From NCBI GenBank assembly GCA_016707525.1, contig JADJHP010000016.1:1-64000 (forward strand): 64,000 nucleotides of DNA, given 5' to 3'. Made by a program: the position numbers and the translations under genes. Position 1 is the first letter of the stretch. Every line of letters starts with the position of its first letter. Positions 50,310-60,019 of the stretch are shown here, in pieces. Below the pieces are notes generated by a model, which made no database searches, was not told the DNA's origin, and worked only from the letters and a program-made list of their open reading frames with translations. This DNA is from Ignavibacteriota bacterium. GTDB lineage: Bacteria; Bacteroidota; Ignavibacteria; UBA10030; UBA6906.

Positions 50310-51974
50310 ATGCCCTTCGCTGTCAACATACGCCCCCGGGTCCTGATCGCCGTCACGGCAACGGTCGGGACCCTTCTCGTCTTCTCCGCGTTCTGGGAAC
50401 TCGACCGGAGCAAGAAGGAACTCTCCCATGTCGTCCACGAAGAGGCCCTCGGGCTCGTCGAAGTGGTCCATCAGAGTTCCGTGAACACCATCCTTTCCAC
50501 CGAACAGAACGAAGCCCTGCTGACCGAGCGGTTGCTGAACAACGCATGGTTCATCGCCGAGCTTGACCGCACCGGGCCCCTGACGGAACAGCGCCTCGCG
50601 GCGATAGCAGAGGCCAACCATATCTTCCGCATCAACATCTTCGATCCTGCCGGCAACAAGGTGCTCTCCAACCATCGTGCAGAGGAAGGGCACGGCATTG
50701 GTGCAGGACGGCACCGGCCCGCGGATGTGATCGCACCCATTCTCCGCGGCGATACCACGGTGATGGTCATCGGATTGAAGGATGCCCGGATGGAGCAGGG
50801 GCAACGCTACGCCGTCGCCGTCCGCCGCCACCGCCCGGAAGGCGGCGCGATCGTCCTGAACCTGGACGCCGCCGAGCTGCTCGAGTTCCGCAAGCGCATC
50901 GGCATCGGAAAGCTGATCCGGGACCTGGGGGACAATAGCGGGATCGTGTTCGCGGCATTGCAGGATCAGCAGGGCATCATCGCGGCGAGCGGCGAGGTGA
51001 AGGAACTCTCGTCGTTCGATGCGGACCCGTTCCTGGACCTGGCGATGTCCTCGGACACGACGCTGACCCGCGAGACGGACTTCGGCGAGACCACGGTCTT
51101 TGAGGTGGTGCACCCGCTGGCCATCGAAGGGTCGATGCTGGGCGTGCTGCGCCTCGGCCTCTCCATGGAAGAGGTCCGCGCCGCCGAGGACCGGATGCAA
51201 CGGAGGATGATCATCGTCCTGTTCGTCCTCCTGCTCCTCGCCTCCCTGGCCACGGTGGCGATCATTGCCAACCGCAACTATCAGCGCGTGCAGCGCGAAC
51301 TGCAGCGCGCCGAGAAGCTCTCTGCCCTCGGTGAACTTGCCTCGGGGGTGGCGCATGAGATCCGGAATCCCCTGAATGCGATCGCCATGATCGCGCAACG
51401 GTTCGCGCACGAGTTCACACCGGCGCAGGATGCCGAAGAATACAGGACGCTCACCGGCGTCCTGCGGAGCGAGGCGGACCGCGTCAACGGGATCATCGGC
51501 ACGTTCCTCCGGTTCGCGCGCCCGCCGCGCCTCCAGCTCGAACCGGTGGTCCCCGGCGAACTCATCACCCACTGCGCCACGCTCGTCGAGAGCCAGATGA
51601 AGGCGAAGGGGGTGCGCTTCAGTGCCACATCGGCGGGCGACACGGCCGTGCCTCTTGACCGGGGCCAGATGACGCAGGCGTTGCTGAATCTCCTGCTCAA
51701 CGCACTGGAGGCAACGCCTGCCGGCGGCACGGTGACGCTGGCATCGCGCGTCGATGCCGACGGATTGTCGATCACCGTGGCAGACTCAGGCCACGGGATA
51801 CCACCCGATGCGATGGAGAAGATCTTCAACCTCTATTATACGACGAAGCCGGACGGCACGGGGATGGGGCTCCCGATGGCGCACCAGATCATTGCACAGC
51901 ACAAGGGGACGTTGGATGTGGAGAGTGTGAAGGGGGAAGGGACGGTGTGCAGGGTGACGATACCCATACAATAG
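50310..51974 (+). CDS. membrane sensor histidine kinase, NtrB/ZraS-like
   Basis: About 554 residues. Two membrane helices (VLIAVTATVGTLLVFSAFW; MIIVLFVLLLLASLATVAII) bracket a periplasmic sensor of about 260 residues with a Cache-like look. A HisKA domain with the phospho-His in ASGVAHEIRNPLNAI follows, then ATPase boxes: NLLLNALEA, DSGHGIP and GTGMGLPMA. This class usually partners sigma-54 response regulators. No regulator is adjacent; the one at 29938-31311 lacks a kinase. I chose ATG 50310 since the first helix begins there; 50256 is the alternative. Confidence 0.87.
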   Translation: MPFAVNIRPRVLIAVTATVGTLLVFSAFWELDRSKKELSHVVHEEALGLVEVVHQSSVNTILSTEQNEALLTERLLNNAWFIAELDRTGPLTEQRLAAIAEANHIFRINIFDPAGNKVLSNHRAEEGHGIGAGRHRPADVIAPILRGDTTVMVIGLKDARMEQGQRYAVAVRRHRPEGGAIVLNLDAAELLEFRKRIGIGKLIRDLGDNSGIVFAALQDQQGIIAASGEVKELSSFDADPFLDLAMSSDTTLTRETDFGETTVFEVVHPLAIEGSMLGVLRLGLSMEEVRAAEDRMQRRMIIVLFVLLLLASLATVAIIANRNYQRVQRELQRAEKLSALGELASGVAHEIRNPLNAIAMIAQRFAHEFTPAQDAEEYRTLTGVLRSEADRVNGIIGTFLRFARPPRLQLEPVVPGELITHCATLVESQMKAKGVRFSATSAGDTAVPLDRGQMTQALLNLLLNALEATPAGGTVTLASRVDADGLSITVADSGHGIPPDAMEKIFNLYYTTKPDGTGMGLPMAHQIIAQHKGTLDVESVKGEGTVCRVTIPIQ

Positions 51975-52174
51975 AGGAAGAAGGCAAAAGGAGGAAGGGC
52001 GAAGGAAGCCTCACCGGCTGCCGTACGCGGTCCCTTCATCCCTCTACCTTCTTCCTTGTACCTGACGCTTTCTACTTTATGCCTTCTTCCTTCTTCCCGG
52101 CGCTTCAGGCCCTGATGCTCAGGCGGACTAGGCCTCCCCGGCTTCCGTCTCTCTTTTCCTCGCGCGAAGCGCTC
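51975..52174. repeat. iterated GGAAGAAGG words between convergent genes
   Basis: Right after the kinase stop the plus strand reads GAGGAAGAAGGCAAAAGGAG. On the other side the minus strand carries GGGAAGAAGGAAGAAGGC. The two halves form a loose inverted repeat. No gene was seen. Confidence 0.5.
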
Positions 52175-53065
52175 TTACTTTGTATCCAGGATGATCGGCA
52201 GCCCATCCCGCCCGGCACCGACGATCACGACTTTCGTATTGGGCGACTGCGCGATCTTCTCCGTCGCTTCAATGCCCTTCCACCGCAGCAGCTGTTCGCT
52301 GATGCCGGCCGCCACGATCGTCTGGAAATCGGCGATACCCTTCGCTTCGATCCGCTTACGGTCCGCTTCCTGACGTTCCTTCAGCAGGATGAACTCCATC
52401 CGCTGGGCTTCCTGATCCGCACGCTGCTTCTGCTCGATCGCTTCCGTCAACTGCGTGGGCAGCGCAACGTTCCGCAGCGGGGTGGTCTCCACGATCACGC
52501 CGCGGGGGGCGATCGTGCGTGCGAGCTCTTCCTGCACGGCCATGCCCAGCCTCTCACGCTCGGTCGAATAGAGCGCACTGGCCTGGAAACTGGCGGTCAC
52601 GGAACGGCTGATGGACCGGAACTGCGGGATCAGGACGATCGTTTCGAAGTCGCCGCCGGCAATGGTCTGATACACGCGCGCCGCGGAATCCGGATTCAGG
52701 CGGTACAGCACGCTGATCTCCAGCCCGATGGTGAGGCCTTCCCGCGACAGGACCTCCATGGCTTCTTTGTGTTCGCGGGTCTGTACGGAGAACTCATGCA
52801 CACGCGCGAGCGGATTGACCACATTGATCCCGGGCGGCAGTGTCCTGTCCGAGACGATACCGAAGAGGTCCACGACGCCCACATGTCCCGCCGGTATCTG
52901 GGTGAAAAATTGCGTCAGCGCAACGACGGTGAAGAACGTGCACACGAGAACGGTGATCGTGGCGAGGGAACGGAACGTCGGGTTGCCCTCCTTGACCTTC
53001 TTTGCGGCGGCGCGCCAGGAAATGAAGGCGATCACCGCGACGACGATACTCAGGATGAACAGCAT
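52175..53065 (-). CDS. SPFH/prohibitin-family membrane protein
   Basis: 296 residues. One or two amino-terminal membrane helices are followed by an SPFH domain (IPAGHVGVVDLFGIVSDRTL; GLTIGLEISVLYRLNPDSA) and a charged helical region (EQKQRADQEAQRMEFILLKE). This is the prohibitin/HflK layout. Such proteins form large rings on the membrane that scaffold proteases or microdomains. It lies 65 bp downstream of the SpoIIE phosphatase gene on the same strand and may be co-transcribed with it. Confidence 0.88.
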   Translation of the reverse strand: MLFILSIVVAVIAFISWRAAAKKVKEGNPTFRSLATITVLVCTFFTVVALTQFFTQIPAGHVGVVDLFGIVSDRTLPPGINVVNPLARVHEFSVQTREHKEAMEVLSREGLTIGLEISVLYRLNPDSAARVYQTIAGGDFETIVLIPQFRSISRSVTASFQASALYSTERERLGMAVQEELARTIAPRGVIVETTPLRNVALPTQLTEAIEQKQRADQEAQRMEFILLKERQEADRKRIEAKGIADFQTIVAAGISEQLLRWKGIEATEKIAQSPNTKVVIVGAGRDGLPIILDTK

Positions 53066-53130
53066 GGTATGCTCCTCTGAATGATGGCTATGGCGTGCGC
53101 CGGCCGGCGCCGCCGGTGATGGATACGACG

Positions 53131-54855
53131 TTATGCGGGGAGGCGGCGGATCACCAGGACGGTCATATCGTCCGCCGCGAGTTCACCCGCCTGATGCTTC
53201 ATGACCGCATCCAGGATGGTGTCGCGTACCGCGGAGGCCGGCATGGCCTGCTGACCGATGCAGATCTCCTGCAGCCGTTCGTCGCCGAGCAGCTCCTTCC
53301 GCACATTCATCGCCTCGGAGATCCCGTCCGTGTACAGCACAAGCATGTCGCCCGGCGCAAAGACCATGGACTGCTCCGTGTACTCCATGCCGTCGACGAT
53401 GCCAAGGATCGTTCCCCCGGCCTCGAGCTGGCGGAGTTCCCCGCCCGCCGAGACGAGATACGGAGGATTGTGTCCGGCGTTGCAGTACCGGAACGTATGG
53501 TCCCGCGAATCCAGGATACCATACACCAGGGTCACGAACTTCTCCGGTGCGGTGCTGACCACGAGGCGCTGGTTCAGCATGGTGAGACAGGACCCGGCAT
53601 CCGAAGCTTCATGTGCGACATCCCGGACGGAGGCCTGGATGTGCGCCATCAGGAGTGCCGCGGGAAGTCCTTTGCCCGAGACATCGCCGATGCTGATGCC
53701 GATGTGCGCGGGGTCGAGCCGGATGAAATCATAGAGGTCACCCGCGACCTCACGCGCCGGCATCGCGGTCGCGGCGAATTCGTATCCGGGGATCGCCGGC
53801 ATGTGTGCCGGCAGCAGGCCCATCTGCACTTCGCGTGCGGCGAGCAGATCGCGTTCGATGCGGATCTTCTCGCGCTCCTGTTCGTACAACCGCGCGTTCT
53901 CCAGCGCGATCGCGGCATGGACGGAGAATGCGCTCATGATGCGCGCATCATCCTCCGTGAAGACGCCGGTGTGCTTGTTGAGAAGCTGAAAGACGCCGAT
54001 GATCTTGCCGCTCTTCACGCGGATCGGCAGGCAGAGGATCGATGCCGTGCGGTACCCGGTCTGCCGGTCGTAATCCGGATTGAAGCGCGGATCGAAATAG
54101 GCGTCCGGGATGTTGATCGTATCGCCCGTCGCCGCAACGTACCCCGCGATCCCTTTGCCGATGGGCATGCGGATCGTGACGCGGCTCAGGCCATCGAGCC
54201 CTTTCGCCACCCGCGTCCACATTTCCTGCGTCGCTTCATCGATGATGTACACGGTGCCACGGTCGCCGTCGGTGATCCGGAGCGCGAAGTCCACGAGCAT
54301 GTCGAGCAGCTCGTTGAGGTCGAGCGTCGAGTTCAGGCTCTTTGCGGCCTCGATGAGCTGCTCGAGTTTGTGCACCTCGAGGCGGTTCTGTTCCGCGCGG
54401 CGGGCGGATTCATGGACGAAGCGGTTGTTCGTCGCACGCAGCCGGATGCTCAGCACCTGGAGCAGGCGCACCGCGAGCTCGCGCGAACGATACAGCAACT
54501 GCTCGAAGTCCGCCTTGCGCAACACGTACGTGATGCAGCGCTCCAGCGCAACGACCCGTGCCGACCGTGGCCGGCCGGCGATCAGCTCCAGTTCGCCGAA
54601 CGTGTCGCCGGGATGCAGGAGGGCGAGCAATTGGTCATCGCCGCCGGCCATGCGTTTGGAGATGCGCACGCGCCCTTCCACCAGGAAGTGCACCTCATCG
54701 CCGTAGCCTTCATCCTCGATGATCACCTCATCCGGGGCGTAGGTCCGTTCGATGAACTTCTCGCGGACATCCTGGAACTCCTCATCGGTGAGGGTCTCGA
54801 GGAGAACATTGTAACGTAGCCGCTTGGGGGCGGTGCTATTCTTCGGTGGAGGCAT
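53131..54855 (-). CDS. SpoIIE-type PP2C phosphatase with Crp-like and GAF domains
   Basis: About 574 residues: a cyclic-nucleotide-binding (Crp-like) domain (PGDTFGELELIAGRPRSARV), a GAF domain (about 180-335), and an RsbU/SpoIIE phosphatase (REVAGDLYDFIRL, GDVSGKGLPAALLM, LYTDGISEAMN, ADDMTVLVI, with the metal-binding Asp residues). It would switch a partner by dephosphorylating an anti-sigma antagonist in response to two ligands. No partner-switch genes are adjacent. Start chosen at ATG 54855 just before the Crp domain; upstream ATGs at 54870 and 54960 are possible. Confidence 0.9.
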   Translation of the reverse strand: MPPPKNSTAPKRLRYNVLLETLTDEEFQDVREKFIERTYAPDEVIIEDEGYGDEVHFLVEGRVRISKRMAGGDDQLLALLHPGDTFGELELIAGRPRSARVVALERCITYVLRKADFEQLLYRSRELAVRLLQVLSIRLRATNNRFVHESARRAEQNRLEVHKLEQLIEAAKSLNSTLDLNELLDMLVDFALRITDGDRGTVYIIDEATQEMWTRVAKGLDGLSRVTIRMPIGKGIAGYVAATGDTINIPDAYFDPRFNPDYDRQTGYRTASILCLPIRVKSGKIIGVFQLLNKHTGVFTEDDARIMSAFSVHAAIALENARLYEQEREKIRIERDLLAAREVQMGLLPAHMPAIPGYEFAATAMPAREVAGDLYDFIRLDPAHIGISIGDVSGKGLPAALLMAHIQASVRDVAHEASDAGSCLTMLNQRLVVSTAPEKFVTLVYGILDSRDHTFRYCNAGHNPPYLVSAGGELRQLEAGGTILGIVDGMEYTEQSMVFAPGDMLVLYTDGISEAMNVRKELLGDERLQEICIGQQAMPASAVRDTILDAVMKHQAGELAADDMTVLVIRRLPA

Positions 54856-54912
54856 GGTGAATGCCAACATAAAGGCAACGGCCTGCAAAGTCAAGGGGAA
54901 AGCGGACGGCCC

Positions 54913-54943
54913 TTTGCATTTGCCGCGAATGCTGAGTATTTTG
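54913..54943 (+). promoter_or_regulatory. Bacteroidota-type promoter candidate
   Basis: TTTG at 54913-54916 and TATTTTG at 54937-54943 approximate the Bacteroidota -33/-7 elements (TTTG and TAnnTTTG), the second being one base short. It lies 29 bp before the GTG at 54972. Confidence 0.35.
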
Positions 54944-54971
54944 TGCTCATTCCCTACCAAACGGAGAACCC

Positions 54972-55910
54972 GTGGAACCCCTCAAGGCACCCAGATTGAA
55001 GGCCGGTGACCTCATCGGCATCATTTCCCCCGCAAGCCGTATCGCCAATCCTGCACGCATCGAGCAGGGCATCGCCTATCTGGAGCGTCTCGGCTACCGC
55101 ACCACCACGGGCAAGAACATCCTGAACAGCTACGGGTACCTTGCCGGAACGGACGAGGAACGGGTGGCCGACCTGCACGGGATGTTCGCCAACCCGGAGG
55201 TCAAGGCCATCATGTGCATCCGCGGCGGCTACGGTACCCCCCGACTGCTCTCGCTGCTGGACTACCGGCTGATCGCCCGGAACCCGAAGGTCTTCGTGGG
55301 CTACAGCGACATCACCTCGTTGCAGCTTGCCCTGTGGAAGAAGTGCGGGCTGGTCACGTTCCAGGGACCGATGGTGGGGGTCGATATGCCGGACGGGCTC
55401 GACGCCTCCACCGAAGAGCTGTTCTGGCGCCTCCTCACGTCGCCGAAGAAGGCAGGGTCGGTCATCCCCGCCGGCAACCCGTCCGTGACGCTCCGGAAAG
55501 GCAAAGGTTCGGGGCGCCTCCTTGGCGGTAACCTGGCCCATCTGGCCGGGGCGGTGGGGACGGCATACATGCCCTCCTTCAAGGACGCCCTCCTGTTCAT
55601 CGAGGACATCGGGGAAGAGCCGTACCGGATCGACCGGATGCTGACCCAGTTGCGGCACGCGAAGATCCTGGACCAGGTGAAGGGGGTCCTTGGCGGGCAG
55701 TTCACCGATTGTGAGATCAAAGACGCCTCCAAGCCGACCCTGACCGTGGACGAGGTCCTCCGGGAGTTCGGCGGGATGTGCCCGCCCCCCTTCCTTGCGC
55801 ACCTCCCCTTCGGCCATGAGGCGCACAAGATGACCATTCCGATGGGTGTCCGGGCGAAGCTCGATGCAGGCGAAGGAACCCTCGAATTCCTCGAAGGCGC
55901 GGTAAAATAG
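54972..55910 (+). CDS. ldcA: muramoyltetrapeptide (LD-) carboxypeptidase, S66 family
   Basis: 312 residues beginning at GTG. It trims the terminal D-Ala from recycled murein tetrapeptides in the cytoplasm. S66 landmarks are present: GDLIGIISPAS near the start, AIMCIRGGYGTPRLL, the nucleophilic Ser in VGYSDITSLQL, the Glu in LLFIEDIGEEPYRIDRML and the His in PFGHEAHKMTIPMG. It fits with other wall genes in the window (amidase, elongasome). It is divergent from the phosphatase gene. Confidence 0.9.
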   Translation: MEPLKAPRLKAGDLIGIISPASRIANPARIEQGIAYLERLGYRTTTGKNILNSYGYLAGTDEERVADLHGMFANPEVKAIMCIRGGYGTPRLLSLLDYRLIARNPKVFVGYSDITSLQLALWKKCGLVTFQGPMVGVDMPDGLDASTEELFWRLLTSPKKAGSVIPAGNPSVTLRKGKGSGRLLGGNLAHLAGAVGTAYMPSFKDALLFIEDIGEEPYRIDRMLTQLRHAKILDQVKGVLGGQFTDCEIKDASKPTLTVDEVLREFGGMCPPPFLAHLPFGHEAHKMTIPMGVRAKLDAGEGTLEFLEGAVK

Positions 55911-55915
55911 CCAGG

Positions 55916-55944
55916 TTGAATCTCTGTCAAAATAGTGCTACAAT
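55916..55944 (+). promoter_or_regulatory. sigma-70-like promoter of the purNH-mre run
   Basis: TTGAAT (55916-55921) and TACAAT (55939-55944) with a 17-bp spacer. The expected start of transcription falls at or next to the purN ATG (55951), so the message could be leaderless. Confidence 0.55.
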
Positions 55945-55950
55945 GCAAGC

Positions 55951-56589
55951 ATGCTGAATATCGCCGTGTTTGGATCGGGACGTGGGTCCAACTTCAAATC
56001 CTTACTGGATGCCATTGATGCCGGTCGCCTGCGGGATGTCCGGTGTGTTCTCGTTGTCAGCAACAACGCCGATGCCGGTATCTTCGAGCATGCACGCCGG
56101 CATGGAATAGCAGTGCTCCAGTGGAGCCGGAAGACGTACGCATCGGACGAAGCGTACTGCGCAGCGATGCTTGCTGCGTTGCGGGAGGCGCGTGCAGATC
56201 TGATCGTCCTGGCGGGGTACATGAAGTTCCTTCCCGCTCCCATCATTGCCGCCTTTCGAAACCGCATTCTGAATATTCATCCGGCGCTGTTGCCGTCGTT
56301 CGGCGGCACCGGGATGTACGGGCTGCACGTTCACCGTGCGGTCCTTGCCGCGCACGAGCCGCTCACCGGTGCGACGGTCCACATGGTGGATGAAGAGTAC
56401 GACCACGGTGCGATCGTGATCCAGCGGACCGTGCCGGTGCTGGCATCCGATTCCCCCGAATCGCTCGCGGCACGCGTTCTGGAGATGGAGCATCACATCC
56501 TTCCCGAAGCCGTACGCTTGGTTGCAGAGGGCCGGATCACGGTAGAACCGGGCCGGACCCACGTTCATATACGTTCATCCCAGGAGTAG
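55951..56589 (+). CDS. purN: phosphoribosylglycinamide formyltransferase
   Basis: 212 residues, normal PurN length. It transfers formyl from 10-formyl-THF to GAR in purine synthesis. Landmarks: VFGSGRGSNFKSLLDAI (phosphate loop), the catalytic Asn-His in ILNIHPALLPSFGG, and the catalytic Asp in HMVDEEYDHGAIV. It is followed by purH after 2 bp, so the two are one operon. Confidence 0.94.
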   Translation: MLNIAVFGSGRGSNFKSLLDAIDAGRLRDVRCVLVVSNNADAGIFEHARRHGIAVLQWSRKTYASDEAYCAAMLAALREARADLIVLAGYMKFLPAPIIAAFRNRILNIHPALLPSFGGTGMYGLHVHRAVLAAHEPLTGATVHMVDEEYDHGAIVIQRTVPVLASDSPESLAARVLEMEHHILPEAVRLVAEGRITVEPGRTHVHIRSSQE

Positions 56590-56591
56590 CT

Positions 56592-58133
56592 GTGCCTCTC
56601 ATTCGCCGGGCTCTCATCAGCGTTTCTGACAAGCGCGGGCTCATCGCCTTTGCCTCTGCATTGCAGGCACGCGGCGTCGAGATCATCTCCACGGGCGGTA
56701 CCCTCTCGTTCCTCCAGAAGAACAACATCTCCGCGCGCCAGGTCTCGGACGTCACCGGTTTCCCCGAGATCCTCGACGGCCGCGTGAAGACCCTGCATCC
56801 GGTGATCCACGCCGGACTGCTCGCCGTGCTCGACAACCCCGAGCATGTGCGCCAGCTTGAAGAACACAAGATCACGCCCATCGACATGGTGGTCGTGAAC
56901 CTCTATCCGTTCGCGGAGACGATCGCGAAGCCGGGCATCGGACTCGAGGACGCCATCGAACAGATCGACATCGGCGGGCCGTCGATGCTCCGTTCGGCAG
57001 CGAAGAATTTCCGCCATACCGCCGTGATCACCAACCCGGACCGGTATGAAGCGGTGATGCAGGAGTTGCAGGCACGCGATGGCAGCATCAGCGAAGAGAC
57101 CTGCTTCGCGCTCGCGCGCGAGGTGTTCCGGCACACGGCAGCCTACGATGCGGTGATCTCCGGGTATCTCGACCGTCAGGCGGAACCGGACGCGGTGTTC
57201 CCGACGTCGTTCCAGGTCGCCGCGCCGCGCGAGCTCCCCCTGCGCTACGGCGAGAACCCGCACCAGCAGGCAGCACTGTACGGCACATGGACATCGCTCT
57301 TCGAGAAGCTCCACGGCAAGGAGCTCTCCTTCAATAATATCATCGACGTCTCGGCGGCGGCGGCACTGGCCGCGGAGTTCGACGAGCCGGCGGCGATCAT
57401 CGTGAAGCACACGAACCCCTGCGGTGCGGGCACCGGTGCAACGCTGGACGAAGCCTACGAACGCGCCTTCGCCACCGACACGGCATCGCCGTTCGGCGGC
57501 ATCGTGGCCGTCAACCGCCCCCTGAACCTCTCGGCCGCGGAGCTCATCAACAAGATCTTCACCGAGGTCATCATCGCCCCGGCGTTCCCGGACGATGTCC
57601 TCGCACTGCTCAAGAAGAAGAAGGACCGCCGGCTGATCACGCTGCGCGGCGACCTCCGGCAGCGCCGCGATCCCGATGTGCGCAGCGTTCCCGGTGGCTT
57701 CCTGGTGCAGGAACCGGATGTGCGTCCGCCGGTGGAAGAAGGATTCCGGGTGGTCACGAAACGTGCACCCACCGACGACGAGGCGCGTGCGCTGCGCTTC
57801 GCGTGGAAGATCGCCAAGCATGTGAAATCCAACGCCATCGTCTACGCCGGCCCCGACCGTACGCTGGGTGTGGGCGCGGGACAGATGTCGCGCGTGGATG
57901 CATCCCGCGTCGCCGTCCGGAAGGCGACCGACTACGGCCTGTCGCTGCAGGGTTCCGTGGTAGGCTCCGATGCGTTCTTCCCCTTCGCCGACGGGCTTCT
58001 GGAAGCCGTGCGCGCAGGTGCCACAGCCGTCATTCAGCCCGGGGGATCCGTACGCGACGATGAGGTGATAGCCGCGGCGGATGAACACAACATCGCCATG
58101 ATATTCACCGGTACCAGACACTTCAGACACTAA
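56592..58133 (+). CDS. purH: bifunctional AICAR formyltransferase / IMP cyclohydrolase
   Basis: 513 residues, standard length. It does the last two steps of IMP synthesis. IMP cyclohydrolase part: RALISVSDKRGLIAFA, STGGTLSFLQ, GRVKTLHPVIHAG. Transformylase part: LRYGENPHQQAALYG, IVKHTNPCGAGTG, and NAIVYAGPDRTLGVGAGQMS near the end. A GTG start with AGGAG eight bases upstream is chosen; it directly follows the purN stop. mreB starts 5 bp downstream. Confidence 0.95.
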   Translation: MPLIRRALISVSDKRGLIAFASALQARGVEIISTGGTLSFLQKNNISARQVSDVTGFPEILDGRVKTLHPVIHAGLLAVLDNPEHVRQLEEHKITPIDMVVVNLYPFAETIAKPGIGLEDAIEQIDIGGPSMLRSAAKNFRHTAVITNPDRYEAVMQELQARDGSISEETCFALAREVFRHTAAYDAVISGYLDRQAEPDAVFPTSFQVAAPRELPLRYGENPHQQAALYGTWTSLFEKLHGKELSFNNIIDVSAAAALAAEFDEPAAIIVKHTNPCGAGTGATLDEAYERAFATDTASPFGGIVAVNRPLNLSAAELINKIFTEVIIAPAFPDDVLALLKKKKDRRLITLRGDLRQRRDPDVRSVPGGFLVQEPDVRPPVEEGFRVVTKRAPTDDEARALRFAWKIAKHVKSNAIVYAGPDRTLGVGAGQMSRVDASRVAVRKATDYGLSLQGSVVGSDAFFPFADGLLEAVRAGATAVIQPGGSVRDDEVIAAADEHNIAMIFTGTRHFRH

Positions 58134-58138
58134 CGCCC

Positions 58139-59164
58139 ATGGGCCTGTTCTCATTCTTCTCCGCCGACCTCGCCATCGATCTCGGCACCGCCAATACCCT
58201 GATCCATATGAAGGGCAAGGGGATCGTCCTCAACGAGCCGTCGATCGTGGCCTTCGACCGCAACACGAAGAAGATCGTCGCGATCGGGCATGAGGCGCAG
58301 CAGATGCTCGGGAGAACGCACCGGGATATCCGGACGATCCGGCCCATGCGCGACGGCGTGATCGCCGATTTCGAGATCGCCGAAGGCATGCTGCGCGAGT
58401 TCATCCGCAAGATCCATGCGAACTGGATGCCCAGCCGCCGCATCGTGATCAGCGTGCCGAGCGGTGTGACCGAGGTGGAGAAGCGTGCGGTGCGCGACGC
58501 CGCGGAGCACTCCGGCGCCAAAGAGGTGCATCTCGTGGCCGAACCCATGGCGGCAGCGGTGGGCGTGGGCCTCGATGTGGAGGCGGCGGTCGGCAACATG
58601 ATCGTGGACATCGGCGGCGGAACGACCGAGATCGCGGTCATCGCGCTCTCCGGCATCGTGAATGAAGAATCCATCCGCATCGCGGGCGACGAGCTGAACA
58701 ACGCCATCATCCAGTTCTTCAAGAAGAATCACAACATCCTGATCGGCGAACGTACCGCGGAAGCGATCAAGTGCGAGGTGGGTTCCGCCATGCCGCTGAA
58801 GGAAGAGGTCTCGATCCGCGTCAAGGGCCGCGACCTCGTGAACGGCATCCCCAAGACCACCGAAGCGAGCTCGGTCGAGATCCGTGAATCGCTCAGCGAA
58901 CCCGTGTCCCAGATCATCGAAGCCGTCAAGCTTTCCCTTGAACGCACCCCGCCGGAGTTGTCGGCGGATATCCTCGACCGCGGCATCATGCTCAGCGGCG
59001 GCGGGGCCCTGTTGCGCGGGCTGGACGAACGCCTGCGCCTCGAGACCCAGCTTCCCGTCCACGTGTCCGAAGATCCGCTCTCTGCCGTGGTCCGCGGCAC
59101 CGGGCGCATTCTCGAGAACCTGAACAAATACTCGAAGGTGCTTCTCAAGAGCAAACGCTATTGA
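58139..59164 (+). CDS. mreB: rod shape-determining protein MreB
   Basis: 341 residues, standard length. The actin-like filament organises lateral wall synthesis at the inner membrane. Phosphate 1 motif is IDLGTANTLIHMKGKGIV; phosphate 2 is NMIVDIGGGTTEIAVIAL; the adenosine motif is MLSGGGALLRGLDERL. The start, MGLFSFFSADLAIDLG, includes a short hydrophobic membrane-binding segment. It begins a canonical mreBCD-mrdA-rodA cluster; the 5-bp distance to purH suggests shared transcription. Confidence 0.96.
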   Translation: MGLFSFFSADLAIDLGTANTLIHMKGKGIVLNEPSIVAFDRNTKKIVAIGHEAQQMLGRTHRDIRTIRPMRDGVIADFEIAEGMLREFIRKIHANWMPSRRIVISVPSGVTEVEKRAVRDAAEHSGAKEVHLVAEPMAAAVGVGLDVEAAVGNMIVDIGGGTTEIAVIALSGIVNEESIRIAGDELNNAIIQFFKKNHNILIGERTAEAIKCEVGSAMPLKEEVSIRVKGRDLVNGIPKTTEASSVEIRESLSEPVSQIIEAVKLSLERTPPELSADILDRGIMLSGGGALLRGLDERLRLETQLPVHVSEDPLSAVVRGTGRILENLNKYSKVLLKSKRY

Positions 59165-59191
59165 GGCACATGCCGGAGCAATGACGGCGCC

Positions 59192-60019
59192 ATGCTGAAA
59201 CGTGCCTACGATCTTCTTGTCGAATTCAAAGAGTACGCCCTTCTCGCGCTCTATCTCCTGATCGCACTCGTCCTGTTCGCGCAGAACACGAGCCATCAGG
59301 TGAAGGGTATCCGCAGCAATCTGCTCGCTGCGGCCGGCCTCCTCCAGAACACCTTCGATTTCATCCCGAACTACTTCGCCCTCGCCGGCCAGAACCGGTC
59401 CCTGCGCGAGCAGAACATCCTCCTCGCGGACGAAGTGAACATGCTCCGTGAGTCGGCGATCGAGAACATCCGGCTCCGCGCCATGGTCGGACTGAAAGAA
59501 CGCCCGGCATTCGCGTACGTCAGCGCGCTCGTGGTCGGGACCCAGATGCAGGCCCTCACGAATACCGTCACCATCAACGCCGGAACCGAGAACGGGATCA
59601 AAGCCGGCATGCCGGTGGTGACCGACCACGGGCTCGCCGGGCGCGTGACCTCCACCAGCGGGCACTATGCCATCGTGCAGCTCGTCCTCCATCAGGACCT
59701 CCGCGTGAGCGCACGCATCCAGCGGAGCAGGGTGAACGGCATCATCCGGTGGACGGGCGGCCGGGAACTGCGCATGATCAACGTCCCGAAGACGTCCGAT
59801 GTGACCACCGGCGACGTGGTCATCACGTCCGAATTCAGCAGCCTCTTCCCCGGCGGTATCCGCATCGGCGTGGTCTCCTCCACACGCGATGTGCCCGGCG
59901 ACCTCTTCCAGGAGATCATGGTGAAACCCTCCGTGGATTTCGACCGCATGGAGGAAGTGTTCGTGGCGACCGTCCTGCCGGATTCCAACCGCATCGTGCT
60001 CGAGGGAAAGGCCCGGTAA
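59192..60019 (+). CDS. mreC: rod shape-determining protein MreC
   Basis: 275 residues: short cytoplasmic start, one membrane helix (YALLALYLLIALVLF), a coiled-coil (SLREQNILLADEVNMLRES), and the periplasmic beta-rich MreC core (VVTDHGLAGRVTSTSGHYAI). It bridges MreB and the penicillin-binding protein. Its stop overlaps the mreD start by one base (TAATG). Confidence 0.93.
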   Translation: MLKRAYDLLVEFKEYALLALYLLIALVLFAQNTSHQVKGIRSNLLAAAGLLQNTFDFIPNYFALAGQNRSLREQNILLADEVNMLRESAIENIRLRAMVGLKERPAFAYVSALVVGTQMQALTNTVTINAGTENGIKAGMPVVTDHGLAGRVTSTSGHYAIVQLVLHQDLRVSARIQRSRVNGIIRWTGGRELRMINVPKTSDVTTGDVVITSEFSSLFPGGIRIGVVSSTRDVPGDLFQEIMVKPSVDFDRMEEVFVATVLPDSNRIVLEGKAR

